A stretch of DNA of 64,000 nucleotides from Comamonas sp. KCTC 72670 (GTDB lineage Bacteria > Myxococcota > Myxococcia > Myxococcales > Myxococcaceae), in contig BNCN01000009.1 in the NCBI GenBank assembly GCA_014656495.1, forward strand, positions 248,001 to 312,000. The letters run 5' to 3'. This document shows positions 1-9,567 of the stretch, one piece after another. The notes under the pieces are model-generated. The model ran no database searches. It was given only the letters and a program-made list of their open reading frames with translations, and was not told the origin of the DNA. Each line of letters opens with the position of its first letter. Position 1 is the stretch's first letter. The translations under genes were made by a program, and so were the position numbers.

Positions 1-2
1 TC

Positions 3-1310
3 GCGCGGGACGTCCCCGGCGCGAACGTGGAGCGGGTGGACGCGCTCAAGGCGTCGCTGACCGCGTACTGGGCGGCCGCCGAGCAGACCCTGGCCGCCGC
101 CATGGCGGGAGACGCTCAGGCGGCGAAGGCGGCGCTGGATGCCCAGGCGGCTTCGCTGCGGGAGGCCCTGGAGAAGGCCGCGGCCGAGGATGGCCAGGCC
201 ATCGTGGACTCGTACGCGTCGCTCGCCGGGCTGCACGGCGCCACCTCGTGGACGGTGAGCGTGCTGGTGCTGCTGTGCATCGGCCTGACGGTGGGGCTCG
301 CCATCTGGCTGCACCGCGAGGTGACGCTGCCGCTGGCGAAGCTGACCCACGTGGCCACGCGCATCGCGGAGAAGGGCGACTTGCGGCAGGACCTGGACGT
401 GAGCGCCCAGGACGAGGTGGGGGAGCTGGCGCGCGGCTTCCAGGTGATGGTGACGCGGCTGCGCGAGGTGCCCACCACCATCCAGCAGGTGGTGGATGAC
501 CTGACGGCCGCGGCGCAGACGTTGACGCAGGCGAGCAAGGAGCAGGTGGACTTCCTCACCAACCAGTCGCGCAGCCTCACCGAGGCGAGCACCACCATCG
601 CCGAAATCGCGCAGACGTCCAGCATGGCCGCCAGCCGCGCGGAGATGGTGCTCCGCGTCGCCGGGCAGGCGGATGCGTTCGGCGTGTCGGGTCAGGAGTC
701 CATCGAGAAGAGCGCCGAGGGCCTGACGCAGATTCGCGAGCGGGTGGGCACGCTGGTGGGCAGCATCGCGCACCTGAGTGACCAGGCCGTGCATGCCGGT
801 GAAATCATCGGCAGCGTGAAGGATTTGGCGGACCAGTCCAACGTGCTCGCGCTCAACGCGGCCATCGAGGCGGCGCGCGCGGGCGAGCAGGGCCGGGGCT
901 TCGCGGTGGTGGCGCGGGAGATGCGCTCGCTCAGCGGCCAGTCGCTGCAGAGCACGCAGCGCATCGGGAAGATTCTCCTCGAAATCAACCAGGCCATCCG
1001 CCAGACGGTGGGCATCGCCGAGGGTGACAGCGAGAAGATGGAGGAGGGCATCGAGCAGGTGCTCGCGTCCGCCAACACGCTGAAGGAAATCACCACCGTG
1101 GTGCAGGAGAGCAGCCAGGCCGCGCGCCAGATTGTCGCCTCCGTCACCCAGCAGAACGCCGGCATCGCGCAGATGACGGACGTGATGACGACGCTGTCCT
1201 CCATGATGGCGGACGTGGTGACGGCCACGATGACCGCGGAGGAGGCGGTGACGCGCATCAACGCGTCGCTGGGCCAGCTCCAGGAGCTGTCCACCCGCTT
1301 CCGCGCCTGA
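3..1310 (+). CDS. Methyl-accepting chemotaxis protein, 5'-truncated by window edge
   Basis: This is the C-terminal part of a chemoreceptor; the frame is open to the window edge, so the true start and most of the sensing region lie outside. Counting from an in-frame GTG at 27, residues 1-70 are Ala-rich helix (end of the periplasmic domain), about 73-95 form a transmembrane segment, and about 96-150 form a HAMP domain with the usual EVGELARGF stretch. The rest is the MA signalling coiled coil. The kinase-contacting hairpin tip (SNVLALNAAIEAARAGE, about 270-287) is intact, followed by GRGFAVVAREMRSLSGQS. The receptor should act in the inner membrane on a CheA/CheW array. No CheA, CheW or methylase gene is visible nearby, and no C-terminal pentapeptide tether is seen. 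Confidence 0.93.
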   Translation, partial: ARDVPGANVERVDALKASLTAYWAAAEQTLAAAMAGDAQAAKAALDAQAASLREALEKAAAEDGQAIVDSYASLAGLHGATSWTVSVLVLLCIGLTVGLAIWLHREVTLPLAKLTHVATRIAEKGDLRQDLDVSAQDEVGELARGFQVMVTRLREVPTTIQQVVDDLTAAAQTLTQASKEQVDFLTNQSRSLTEASTTIAEIAQTSSMAASRAEMVLRVAGQADAFGVSGQESIEKSAEGLTQIRERVGTLVGSIAHLSDQAVHAGEIIGSVKDLADQSNVLALNAAIEAARAGEQGRGFAVVAREMRSLSGQSLQSTQRIGKILLEINQAIRQTVGIAEGDSEKMEEGIEQVLASANTLKEITTVVQESSQAARQIVASVTQQNAGIAQMTDVMTTLSSMMADVVTATMTAEEAVTRINASLGQLQELSTRFRA

Positions 1311-1318
1311 CACCGCGT

Positions 1319-1344
1319 GGGTGCCGCCCTCCCGGGTGGCACCC
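1319..1344. terminator. Hairpin between convergent genes
   Basis: A GGGTGCC/GGCACCC inverted repeat with a 12-base loop sits in the 51-base gap between the convergent chemoreceptor and fhs stop codons. There is no T-run on either side, so termination is inferred from position and symmetry only. Confidence 0.35.
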
Positions 1345-1361
1345 TCGGTCCGGCGTCCGCG

Positions 1362-3017
1362 TCACTCCCCCTGCATCAGCCCGGTGACGCGCCCGTCGTC
1401 GTGCACGGTGACGCGGCGGGCCGCCGGCTCACGCGGCAGCCCGGGCATGGTGAGGATGTCGCCGGTGAGCGCCACCAGGAAGCCCGCGCCCGCGGACAGG
1501 CGCACCTCGCGCACGGTGAGCGTGAAGCCCTTCGGCCGCCCCAGCTTCGTGGGGTCGTCCGACAGCGACAGGTGCGTCTTCGCCATGCACACCGGGAGCT
1601 GCGCGCCGCCCAGCTCGCGCACCGCGTCCAGGTCCTTCTTCGCGTTCGCGGTGAAGGCGACGTCGTCCGCGCCGTACACGGTGCGGGCGATGGCGGCCAC
1701 CTTCTCCTCGGGCGTCTGCGTCACGTCGTAGAGGAAGCGCGGCTGGGGTGGCGCGGCGTCCGTGCCGTCCAGCATCTCCAGCACGCGGTCGGCCAGCTCC
1801 AGCGCGCCGTCGCCGCCCCGCGAGAAGCCGTCACACACCGCCATCTCCACGCCGCGCGCCTTGCCGAAGGCGCGCAGCTCCTCCAACTCGGAGTCCTGGT
1901 CCTGCGGGAAGCGGTTCACGCACATCACCGCGGGCAGGCCGAAGGCGGCCACGGACTCCAGGTGCTTCTCCAGGTGGGCGAAGCCGCGGACCAGGGCCTC
2001 GCGGTCCGGCTCGGCCACGCGGGAGGGCGCCGCGCCGCCGTGGTGCTTCAGCGCGCGCAGCGTCACCACCAGCACCACGCCTCGGGGCCAGATGCCGGCG
2101 CCCCGGCACTTGATGTCGAGGAACTTCTCCGCGCCCAGGTCGAAGCCGAAGCCGGCCTCGGTGATGACCTCGTCCGCGTAGGCCAGGCCCATGCGGGTGC
2201 CCAGCACGGAGCTGCACCCGTGAGCGATGTTGGCGAAGGGCCCCGTGTGCACCAGGGCCGGGCCCCCCTCGCGCGTCTGGGCGAGGTTGGGCATCAGCGC
2301 GTCCTTGAGCAGCGCCACCATGGCCGCCGCCGCGTTCACGTCCCGCGCGCGCACCGGCTGGCCATCCCGGCTGTGGCCGATGATGACGCGGCCCAGGCGC
2401 GCCTCCAGGTCCTTCAGCCCCTCCGAGAGCGCGAGGATGGCCATCACCTCGCTGGCGGCGGTGATGTCGAAGTGGTCCTCGCGGGGCACGCCCTGGGCCT
2501 TGCCGCCCAGGCCGACGATGACGTTGCGCAGGAAGCGGTCGTTCATGTCCAGCGCGCGCCGCCACCGCACGCGCGTGGCGTCCAGCGGCACGGGCTGGCC
2601 GTAGAACACCGCGTTGTCCACCAGCGCGGAGAGCAGGTTGTTGGCGCTGGTGATGGCGTGCAGGTCTCCGGTGAAGTGCAGGTTGATGTCGGCCGCGGGC
2701 TCCAGGCTGGCTTGTCCGCCACCGGTGCCGCCGCCCTTCACGCCGAAGACGGGGCCGAGCGACGGCTCACGCAGGGCCGCCACCGCGCGGCGTCCTCGCT
2801 TGCGCAGGCCCATGGCCAGCGCCACGGACATGGTCGTCTTCCCTTCACCCGGCGGCGTGGGGTTGATGGCGGACACCAGCACCAGGCGGCCCTGCTTTCC
2901 GCCCGGCTTGCCGAGCGCGTCCAGGGACACCTTGGCGCGGTGGGTTCCCCACGGCAGCACGTCTTCGGGCGCGAGGCCCAGCTCGGCGCCCACTTCGGTC
3001 ATGGCTCGCAGCTTCAT
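1362..3017 (-). CDS. fhs: Formate-tetrahydrofolate ligase
   Basis: The enzyme makes 10-formyl-tetrahydrofolate from formate, tetrahydrofolate and ATP in the cytosol. At 551 residues it is full length for the family. The nucleotide-binding motif TPPGEGKTT is at 54-62. Other family signatures are present: REPSLGPVFGVKGGGTGGG, DINLHFTGDLHAI, the NNLLSALVDN stretch, and GPFANIAHGCSS. The ATG at 3017 places the conserved start of the family correctly. The gene stands alone, with a decayed frame upstream and a convergent chemoreceptor downstream. No folD or glycine-cleavage gene is next to it. Confidence 0.96.
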   Translation of the reverse strand: MKLRAMTEVGAELGLAPEDVLPWGTHRAKVSLDALGKPGGKQGRLVLVSAINPTPPGEGKTTMSVALAMGLRKRGRRAVAALREPSLGPVFGVKGGGTGGGQASLEPAADINLHFTGDLHAITSANNLLSALVDNAVFYGQPVPLDATRVRWRRALDMNDRFLRNVIVGLGGKAQGVPREDHFDITAASEVMAILALSEGLKDLEARLGRVIIGHSRDGQPVRARDVNAAAAMVALLKDALMPNLAQTREGGPALVHTGPFANIAHGCSSVLGTRMGLAYADEVITEAGFGFDLGAEKFLDIKCRGAGIWPRGVVLVVTLRALKHHGGAAPSRVAEPDREALVRGFAHLEKHLESVAAFGLPAVMCVNRFPQDQDSELEELRAFGKARGVEMAVCDGFSRGGDGALELADRVLEMLDGTDAAPPQPRFLYDVTQTPEEKVAAIARTVYGADDVAFTANAKKDLDAVRELGGAQLPVCMAKTHLSLSDDPTKLGRPKGFTLTVREVRLSAGAGFLVALTGDILTMPGLPREPAARRVTVHDDGRVTGLMQGE

Positions 3018-3118
3018 GCGGGGACTCTCCTCGCGGTCTTCGGTCAGGGCAACACCCGGCGTGGAGCATGTTAGAAACCGGGTTCACGGGGGATGCAATG
3101 CGTGCTTCGTAGCGCCTG

Positions 3119-3350
3119 ATGCTGTGTCTCGGTACGGGGCCTGCGCTGGCCGCCGCGCCGGACGCCAACGTCCAGGGCTTCAAGGCGTACGAGAAGGCCT
3201 GCTGCGCCACATGAGGTGGATGGCGCGGAGGCCTTCGACGCCTGCGACTTCGCCACGAACTGGCTGCGCCTGGCGCTGGCGGACCTGTCGAAGGCGGTGG
3301 CGCTGAGCCGCGAGGCCGCTCGCCCACGACCGCGGCTGACGCGCGGCACG
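3119..3350 (+). pseudogene. Possible remnant of a small secreted-protein gene
   Basis: From the ATG at 3119 a frame reads MLCLGTGPALAAAPDANVQ, which looks like the end of a signal peptide and a mature start. It stops at 3212-3214. The next frame from about 3213 then reads EVDGAEAFDACDFATNWLRLA and continues as a plausible amphipathic helix to about 3326. Joining the two frames with a one-base shift near 3210 gives a sensible small Cys-containing secreted polypeptide. I cannot name a family. This interval fills the 333-base gap between fhs and the next lipoprotein gene. It may instead be non-coding; no ribosome-binding site is evident. Confidence 0.3.
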
Positions 3351-3758
3351 TCAGTCCAGCGTGAAGCCCTCGGGAGCGCGAGGTTCCTTGCGCTCGTACA
3401 TGTTGAGGTACAGCGTCACCGGCTGACCCAGGCCGTCGTACGTCACGTCGTACACGTCGAGCATGCCGCTGCCGAAGGGGGACTCCTTCGACTCGAAGAA
3501 GCAGCAGCTTCCGCGCCGCTCGTAGCGGACCTTCTGGCCCTGGGGGCCGCGCAGATGCTCCAGGTACTCCAGCTCGCCGTCGACGCCGCCGCCCACGTGG
3601 ATGGGGTCCTCCTCGCTGTAGCCGTAGCCTGACGGCGCGGCGGGGGTGGCGTCGGCGGCCGGCGCGGGCTCGGCGGGCCGCGTGCTGGCGGAGGACGAAG
3701 CGCACCCCACCAGCAGGGAGGGCACGAGGAGGTGCAGCGCGAGTCGTGAGGTCTTCAT
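3351..3758 (-). CDS. Small lipoprotein, paralogue of the one at 18633-19073
   Basis: A 135-residue protein with a lipoprotein signal: MKTSRLALHLLVPSLLVGCA, lipid-acceptor Cys at 19. A Ser/Ala/Pro linker follows, then a compact domain of about 90 residues. The longer upstream frame is a shadow, so the ATG in front of the signal peptide was chosen. The domain contains DPIHVGGG, LEYLEHLRGPQG, adjacent cysteines in RRGSCCFF, then a DVYDVTYDGL-x-x-PVTLYL stretch. The same order of motifs occurs in the lipoprotein at 18633-19073, so the two are paralogues. It is probably anchored in the outer or inner membrane. Function is unknown. Confidence 0.8.
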   Translation of the reverse strand: MKTSRLALHLLVPSLLVGCASSSASTRPAEPAPAADATPAAPSGYGYSEEDPIHVGGGVDGELEYLEHLRGPQGQKVRYERRGSCCFFESKESPFGSGMLDVYDVTYDGLGQPVTLYLNMYERKEPRAPEGFTLD

Positions 3759-3915
3759 GCCCCGGCAGCCTAGCGCTTTCGGACAGGACTCGGTCCCAGG
3801 GTTGGAGCCTTGCTTCCCACGGCTGGCAGGCAAGGCGTGCTCGCGGACACTTTGATGGGGCCATCGAGCGCCGCATGTTGCCCGGATGGGGCAGGTCCGC
3901 TGCCGAGGAGTGTCC

Positions 3916-5487
3916 ATGACGAAGGCCCACATCCAGGACGGAGCTCCCGGCGGATGGGGAGCGGCCACGCGAGCGGACGTCCTTCGCGCGGACGCGCCCG
4001 CCGCTTCGCCGGTGCTGCTCCAGATGGGGACCCATCTCCAGGCCGCGCTCGTCGTCGATGCCAGCGGCCGCATCGTCTTCATGGACGATGCGCTGGTCCA
4101 TGCGACGGGGCGCAAGAAGGGGGCCCTGGAGGGCCGCCTCATGGCGGAGGCGCTGGAAGGGCTGCCCTGGCTGACCGGAGCGCTCGCGGCGGCGCTCGAG
4201 GGGAAGGCCGGTGTCCAGGAGGGGCACGGCAAGGGACAGCGGCTGAGGGCCTTCGTGCTCCCCGTCTTCAGCGGCGAGGGCCAGTTGCTGGGCGCCTGTG
4301 CGCGCCTTCAACTTCCGGAGCCCGTGAAGGACGGGACAGCGGCCGCGCGCGAGGATGAGGATGCGGACGGCCCCACGCCTGCGCCCGAGAGCCTGGAGCA
4401 CATGAACTCGGTGCTCCGCGCCACGTTCGACTCCATCGCGGAGGGCGTCATCGTGGTGGACCTGAACAAGCGCGTGACCGCCTTCAACAAGCGGTTCCTC
4501 GACATCTGGGGGCTCACCGAGGAGATGATGGAGGACCGTGACGCGGAGCCGGTGTTGGTGCGCGCGGCGCGAAGTGTGAAGAACCCGGAGTGGTTCACCT
4601 CCCGCATCCGGCAGCGGTTCGAGGCCTCCGCGCAGGAGGACATCGAGACGGTGGAGCTCCTGGACGGGCGCATCCTGGAGCGCAAGTCGCTGCCGCAGCG
4701 GTTGGGGGATGCCATCATCGGTCGCGTCTGGAGCTACCGGGAAGTCACCGCGGAGCGGCATGCCGAGGCCGAACGTGAGCGACTGTTGGGCGAGGCCCAG
4801 GAAGCCATCCGCGTGCGGGATGACTTCCTCTCCATCGCCGCGCACGAGCTGAAGACGCCGCTCACGCCCCTGAAGCTGCATCTCCAGCGAATGCGTCAGG
4901 AGGGCGCGGCCGGTGGTGCGGCGCATGCGCGTCATGTGGACAAGTCACTCATGCAGGTGTCACGGCTGACGGGCCTGGTGAATGACTTGCTGGACACCTC
5001 GCGCATCGAGGAGGGCCGGCTGACGTTGAAGCACGGGCCCATTTCGCTTCAGGAGCTGGCGGGCGAGGTCGCCTCGGAGATGCGCCTGTCCAGCGCGCAT
5101 CACCCGGTCGAGTTCGACGCGCCCGGCGAGCCGCTGAACGTCTTGGGGGACGGCGACCGGCTCGCGCAGGTGCTGGTCAACCTGATGGAGAACGCCTTCA
5201 AGTACAGCCCCAGCGGCGGGACGGTCCGGGTGCAGGTGCGGCGCGAAGACGACCATGTCCGCGTCTCCGTGCAGGACGAGGGCATCGGCATCCCCCAGGA
5301 CCAGCAGGCGCATCTGTTCGAGCGGTTCTTCCGCGCGCGCAACGCGCCCATCTCCGGCTTCGGGGGGTTGGGATTGGGGCTCTACATCTGCCGGGACATC
5401 GTCGAACGGCACGGTGGCCGGCTGTGGGTGGAGAGCGAGCTGGGCAAGGGCTCCACCTTCCACTTCACGGTGCCGCTGGCGCGGTGA
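3916..5487 (+). CDS. PAS-domain sensor histidine kinase
   Basis: A cytosolic sensor kinase of 523 residues without membrane segments. The start at 3916 is favoured over an in-frame ATG at 3886 because GAGGAG lies 5 bases before it. Two PAS-like domains come first (about 30-100 and 160-280; the second contains STIAEGVIVVDL-type sequence, here SIAEGVIVVDL). A HisKA domain follows, with the phospho-acceptor in SIAAHELKTPLTP (His310). The HATPase domain has an N box (NLMENAFKYSP), a G1 box (DEGIGIP) and a G2 box (GGLGLGLYICRDIVERHGG). No response regulator is adjacent, so its partner is unknown. The gene converges on the TauE gene with only 3 bases between stop codons. Confidence 0.93.
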   Translation: MTKAHIQDGAPGGWGAATRADVLRADAPAASPVLLQMGTHLQAALVVDASGRIVFMDDALVHATGRKKGALEGRLMAEALEGLPWLTGALAAALEGKAGVQEGHGKGQRLRAFVLPVFSGEGQLLGACARLQLPEPVKDGTAAAREDEDADGPTPAPESLEHMNSVLRATFDSIAEGVIVVDLNKRVTAFNKRFLDIWGLTEEMMEDRDAEPVLVRAARSVKNPEWFTSRIRQRFEASAQEDIETVELLDGRILERKSLPQRLGDAIIGRVWSYREVTAERHAEAERERLLGEAQEAIRVRDDFLSIAAHELKTPLTPLKLHLQRMRQEGAAGGAAHARHVDKSLMQVSRLTGLVNDLLDTSRIEEGRLTLKHGPISLQELAGEVASEMRLSSAHHPVEFDAPGEPLNVLGDGDRLAQVLVNLMENAFKYSPSGGTVRVQVRREDDHVRVSVQDEGIGIPQDQQAHLFERFFRARNAPISGFGGLGLGLYICRDIVERHGGRLWVESELGKGSTFHFTVPLAR

Positions 5488-5490
5488 GCC

Positions 5491-6348
5491 TCAGGGCGCT
5501 CGCTGCCGGGCCGAACGCAGGCGCCACCACGTCATGGGCAGGCCCACGGCCAGGGAGGCCACGACCCAGGTCGATGCCCCCCCGCGTGTCAGTTGTTCGC
5601 GCAGCGGGATGGGGGCCTGGGCGCTCAGGAGGAACGCCGCGGTGGCGAGCACGAAGAGGGCGAAGCCCTTGCGCAGGTGGACGGGGGAGATGTGCCCCGC
5701 GAGCCTGCCGCCCAGCAGCGTGCCTGTCATCGCCGCGAGCAGCACCTCGAAGGTGAGCAGCCACGGGAGTTCGACGTGGCCCAGGTGGCCGAGGAAGCCC
5801 GCGGTGCATTGGAGCGCGATGACCACCAGCGAGGTGGCGGTGGCCGTGGGCGCGGAGAGCCCCATGAGCATCAGGGCGGGGACGATGAGGAAGCCGCCGC
5901 CCGCACCCACGAGCCCTGACATCAGGCCCACGGTGGTGCCTTGCGCGAGCACTCGGGGCGTGGAGGGGGGCTGGGCGGGCATGGCGGGTGACGCGTCCTT
6001 GCGCCGCAGCATGGCCACGGCGGCGGCGGTCATCACGCCCGCGAAGAGGATGAGCAGCGTGTCGGGTGAAAGGTGGGGATTGAGCCTGCCGCCGAGGAAG
6101 GCCCCCGTCATGCCGCCCGCGCCGAACACGAGCCCGGTGCGCCATCGCACGCGTCCCGCGCGGGCGTGGAGGACCGCGCCGCTGGCGCTGGTGATGCCCA
6201 CGACGACGAGCGACATGACGATGGCTGTTCGGGGCTCCACGCCCAGGACGTACACGAGCAGGGGGACCGTGAGGATGGAGCCGCCACCTCCCAGGAGGCC
6301 CAGCAGGACGCCGACGAGCAACGAACCCGCGATGCCCGCGTACAACAT
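5491..6348 (-). CDS. TauE/SafE-family sulfite (anion) exporter
   Basis: A 285-residue polytopic inner-membrane protein. It has two similar halves, each with a Gly-rich loop (GLLGGGGSILTVPLLVYVLG near 20-40 and SGLVGAGGGFLIVPALMLM near 170), the hallmark of the TauE/SafE family. It is last in the persulfide dioxygenase-rhodanese-TauE unit. Its ATG overlaps the rhodanese stop by one base (TGATG), which implies translational coupling. Members next to sulfur-oxidation genes are thought to export sulfite or related sulfur anions. That fits here, where sulfite is the expected product of the persulfide dioxygenase. Substrate is inferred from context. Confidence 0.9.
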   Translation of the reverse strand: MLYAGIAGSLLVGVLLGLLGGGGSILTVPLLVYVLGVEPRTAIVMSLVVVGITSASGAVLHARAGRVRWRTGLVFGAGGMTGAFLGGRLNPHLSPDTLLILFAGVMTAAAVAMLRRKDASPAMPAQPPSTPRVLAQGTTVGLMSGLVGAGGGFLIVPALMLMGLSAPTATATSLVVIALQCTAGFLGHLGHVELPWLLTFEVLLAAMTGTLLGGRLAGHISPVHLRKGFALFVLATAAFLLSAQAPIPLREQLTRGGASTWVVASLAVGLPMTWWRLRSARQRAP

Positions 6349-7235
6349 CAGGTGAGGCCTTCGGGCCGCGCTTGCGCCACGGCGAGCTGGTCCTTGAGGT
6401 CGCGCAGCAGCACGTCGAAGGCCGCCGCGTCCCGGATGTCCGGGGGACGTGCCGCTTGGAGTGCATCGAGCACCGCGGCGAGCGCCAGCCGTGAGGGCGG
6501 CTGCGGGGGGTGATTCGCCGTGGCGGGCGCATCCGCAGGTGCTGCGCTCGAGGCGTTTCGATGCTCACGGGCGCCTGCGGCTTCTCGCGAAGGCGGTGCG
6601 CTCAAGGCGGGCACTCGCTGCGCTGGCGTTGCGTCAGACGCACCCAGGTGCGCGACGGTGGGCGAGGCGCTCGATGGGGCTCGATGTGCTGGCGCTGCAC
6701 CCGAGTCGGCTGGACGTGCTGTCCTGACGCTGTCGTCGCGTCGGGCTGAGCCCTCGTGCGCGGCACGTTCGCCCACGGCCGTTGAGGCATCGCCAGGCAT
6801 CTCGGTGTGGACGAGGAGTTGATGGAGGCCCTGGAACAGCGCATCCCGTACTGCCTCCACGCTGGGCAGGGGCGCCGGGTGGGTGCTCACCACGGGGAGG
6901 CGCGCGGTGTTCCACGCGAGCATGCCGCCGCGCAGGTTCATCACCCGCGTGAAGCCGAGCCCCACGAGTTGAGCCGCGGCCCTCGCCGAGCGCGCGCCAG
7001 AGCGGCACACCAGGACGACGGGCGCCTGACGGGGCCAGTCACGGACGGCCTCCGCCACCGTCGAGAGCGGCGCGCGGTGGACGCCATCGATGTGGCCGAG
7101 GAGCCCAGCGAGCTCGGCGGGCTCGCGCACGTCGACCAGCGCGAGGTCGTCGCGAGGCGCCTCGAACAGCGGGCGCACCTCCACTTCGCGATAGCCCGCG
7201 GGATGGGGCGTGGCGGTGTCGAAGAGTGAGGACAT
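6348..7235 (-). CDS. Rhodanese-domain sulfurtransferase with long disordered tail
   Basis: The N-terminal 110 or so residues form one rhodanese domain, with LALVDVREPAEL and the active-site loop VCRSGARS (Cys77). It would carry a persulfide and move sulfane sulfur between the quinone reductase and the dioxygenase. The start is the ATG at 7235 (MSSLFD), not the longer upstream frame. From about residue 125 to 240 the protein is a low-complexity Ala/Ser/Pro/Arg linker whose DNA is visibly less GC3-biased than its neighbours. A short predicted helical tail (LALAAVLDALQAARPPD and FDVLLRDLKDQLAV) ends the protein. Ordinary single-domain rhodaneses are 100-150 residues, so the 295-residue length is unusual. 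It lies 11 bases after the dioxygenase gene and overlaps the TauE start. Confidence 0.88.
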   Translation of the reverse strand: MSSLFDTATPHPAGYREVEVRPLFEAPRDDLALVDVREPAELAGLLGHIDGVHRAPLSTVAEAVRDWPRQAPVVLVCRSGARSARAAAQLVGLGFTRVMNLRGGMLAWNTARLPVVSTHPAPLPSVEAVRDALFQGLHQLLVHTEMPGDASTAVGERAAHEGSARRDDSVRTARPADSGAAPAHRAPSSASPTVAHLGASDATPAQRVPALSAPPSREAAGAREHRNASSAAPADAPATANHPPQPPSRLALAAVLDALQAARPPDIRDAAAFDVLLRDLKDQLAVAQARPEGLT

Positions 7236-7246
7236 GGTGATGGACC

Positions 7247-7945
7247 TCAGGTCTGCACGGAGGATGGCACCCGGCCGCACGCGCGGTTGGCGGGAACGGC
7301 CACGTCCAGCTTCCGGGGCGGAGGCAGGTTCCGCGCCTTCATCAGCGTGATGAACTCCTCCCGCGTCCGTCCCGCGAGCCGGGGGTTGTGCCGCTTCTCC
7401 TCGCCCACGGTGGACAGGGTGTGCCCGGCGTAGTCGTGGCCTGGGTACACCGCCGTGTCCTCGGGCAGCGTGAAGAGGTGGCCGGTGATGGCGTCGTAGA
7501 GCTGGCCCGGGTCGCCGTTCTGGAAGTCGGTGCGGCCGGTGCTCCGGATGAGCAGGGCGTCGCCGGTGAAGAGCCGGTGCTCGCAGAGGAAGCTGAGGCT
7601 GTCATCGGTGTGGCCCGGCGTCTCCAGGACGCTCACCTCCAGGGTTCCCACGCGCACCACGTCGCCGTGGGCCACGGGCCGGTCCACGCAGGGCGCCCCC
7701 CGGCGTGACGCCGCCACCGTGGCGCCCGTGCGCTCGCGGAGAACGCCCGCGCTGGTGACGTGGTCGGCATGGACATGCGTCTCCAGCACCACGGTCAGCT
7801 TCAGGCCCAGCTCCTCGAGGAGCCTCGAGTCCCGCTCCACCTGCTCCAGCACCGGGTCGATGAGCGCGGCGGCGCGAGTGCGTGGATCCGCCAGGAGGTA
7901 CGTGTACGTCGACGTCTCCACGTCGAAGAGCTGCCGGAAGAGCAT
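7247..7945 (-). CDS. MBL-fold persulfide dioxygenase-like protein (ETHE1/Blh type)
   Basis: ETHE1-type enzymes oxidise glutathione persulfide to sulfite with a mononuclear iron. This 232-residue protein has THVHADH (His57, His59, Asp61, His62), PGHTDD (His112), TGDALL (Asp129) and PGHDY (His170), which are the metal ligands of the fold. The C-terminal NLPPPRKLDVAVPANRACG matches the tail typical of ETHE1/Blh proteins rather than glyoxalase II. The ATG at 7945 was chosen; the longer frame upstream overlaps the promoter. It is first in a three-gene unit with rhodanese and TauE, behind a sigma-54 promoter. Confidence 0.9.
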   Translation of the reverse strand: MLFRQLFDVETSTYTYLLADPRTRAAALIDPVLEQVERDSRLLEELGLKLTVVLETHVHADHVTSAGVLRERTGATVAASRRGAPCVDRPVAHGDVVRVGTLEVSVLETPGHTDDSLSFLCEHRLFTGDALLIRSTGRTDFQNGDPGQLYDAITGHLFTLPEDTAVYPGHDYAGHTLSTVGEEKRHNPRLAGRTREEFITLMKARNLPPPRKLDVAVPANRACGRVPSSVQT

Positions 7946-7983
7946 GGTCTGCCTCACGGGGTCGGGGGCTGGCCGCGTCGAAT

Positions 7984-7999
7984 TGCCAGGGCCGTGCCA
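7984..7999 (-). promoter_or_regulatory. Sigma-54 (-24/-12) promoter of the dioxygenase operon
   Basis: Read on the minus strand the site is TGGCACGGCCCTGGCA. The consensus TGGCAC-N5-TTGCW is matched in the -24 box and in the invariant GC of the -12 box, with one mismatch (TGGC for TTGC). The spacing is exact. The implied start of transcription is about 27 bases before the ATG at 7945. Confidence 0.75.
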
Positions 8000-8075
8000 G
8001 CCCGTCCGGCGCGACGCTCCCAGAGGAGCCTGCCCCTCACGCCGCTGTAGGTCAGGCGGACCGACCCGGCCATGG

Positions 8076-8103
8076 GAAACAGGTGTGAAACGCCTCGTGA
8101 AAC
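8076..8103. promoter_or_regulatory. Upstream activating sequence: three GAAAC boxes
   Basis: On the plus strand GAAAC occurs at 8076-8080, 8087-8091 and 8099-8103, with starts 11 and 12 bases apart (about one helical turn). The array is centred about 117 bases upstream of the inferred start for the sigma-54 promoter at 7984-7999. The same triple box occurs upstream of the quinone reductase promoter. It is the likely binding site for the adjacent enhancer-binding protein. Confidence 0.65.
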
Positions 8104-8212
8104 AGTGGGCGGTCCATGGCGTGCCAACAGCCGCTGAGTGACGTCCTCCCGTGCCAGGGAGCAACAGCGCGCTTTCGCCACCACGTCGCACGGCCGTCGC
8201 CGTGCGCACCGC

Positions 8213-9523
<1,311 letters not shown>

Positions 9524-9567
9524 CGTCGAGGCCGGGAAGCTTGCTGCATAGCCCGGCCCCAGGCGGC

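Noticed and set aside
2845..4935. A 696-codon minus-strand frame across fhs, the lipoprotein and the kinase
   Set aside because: It overlaps three well-supported genes, is Arg/Pro/Gly-rich and shows no family motif; typical antisense frame in GC-rich DNA.
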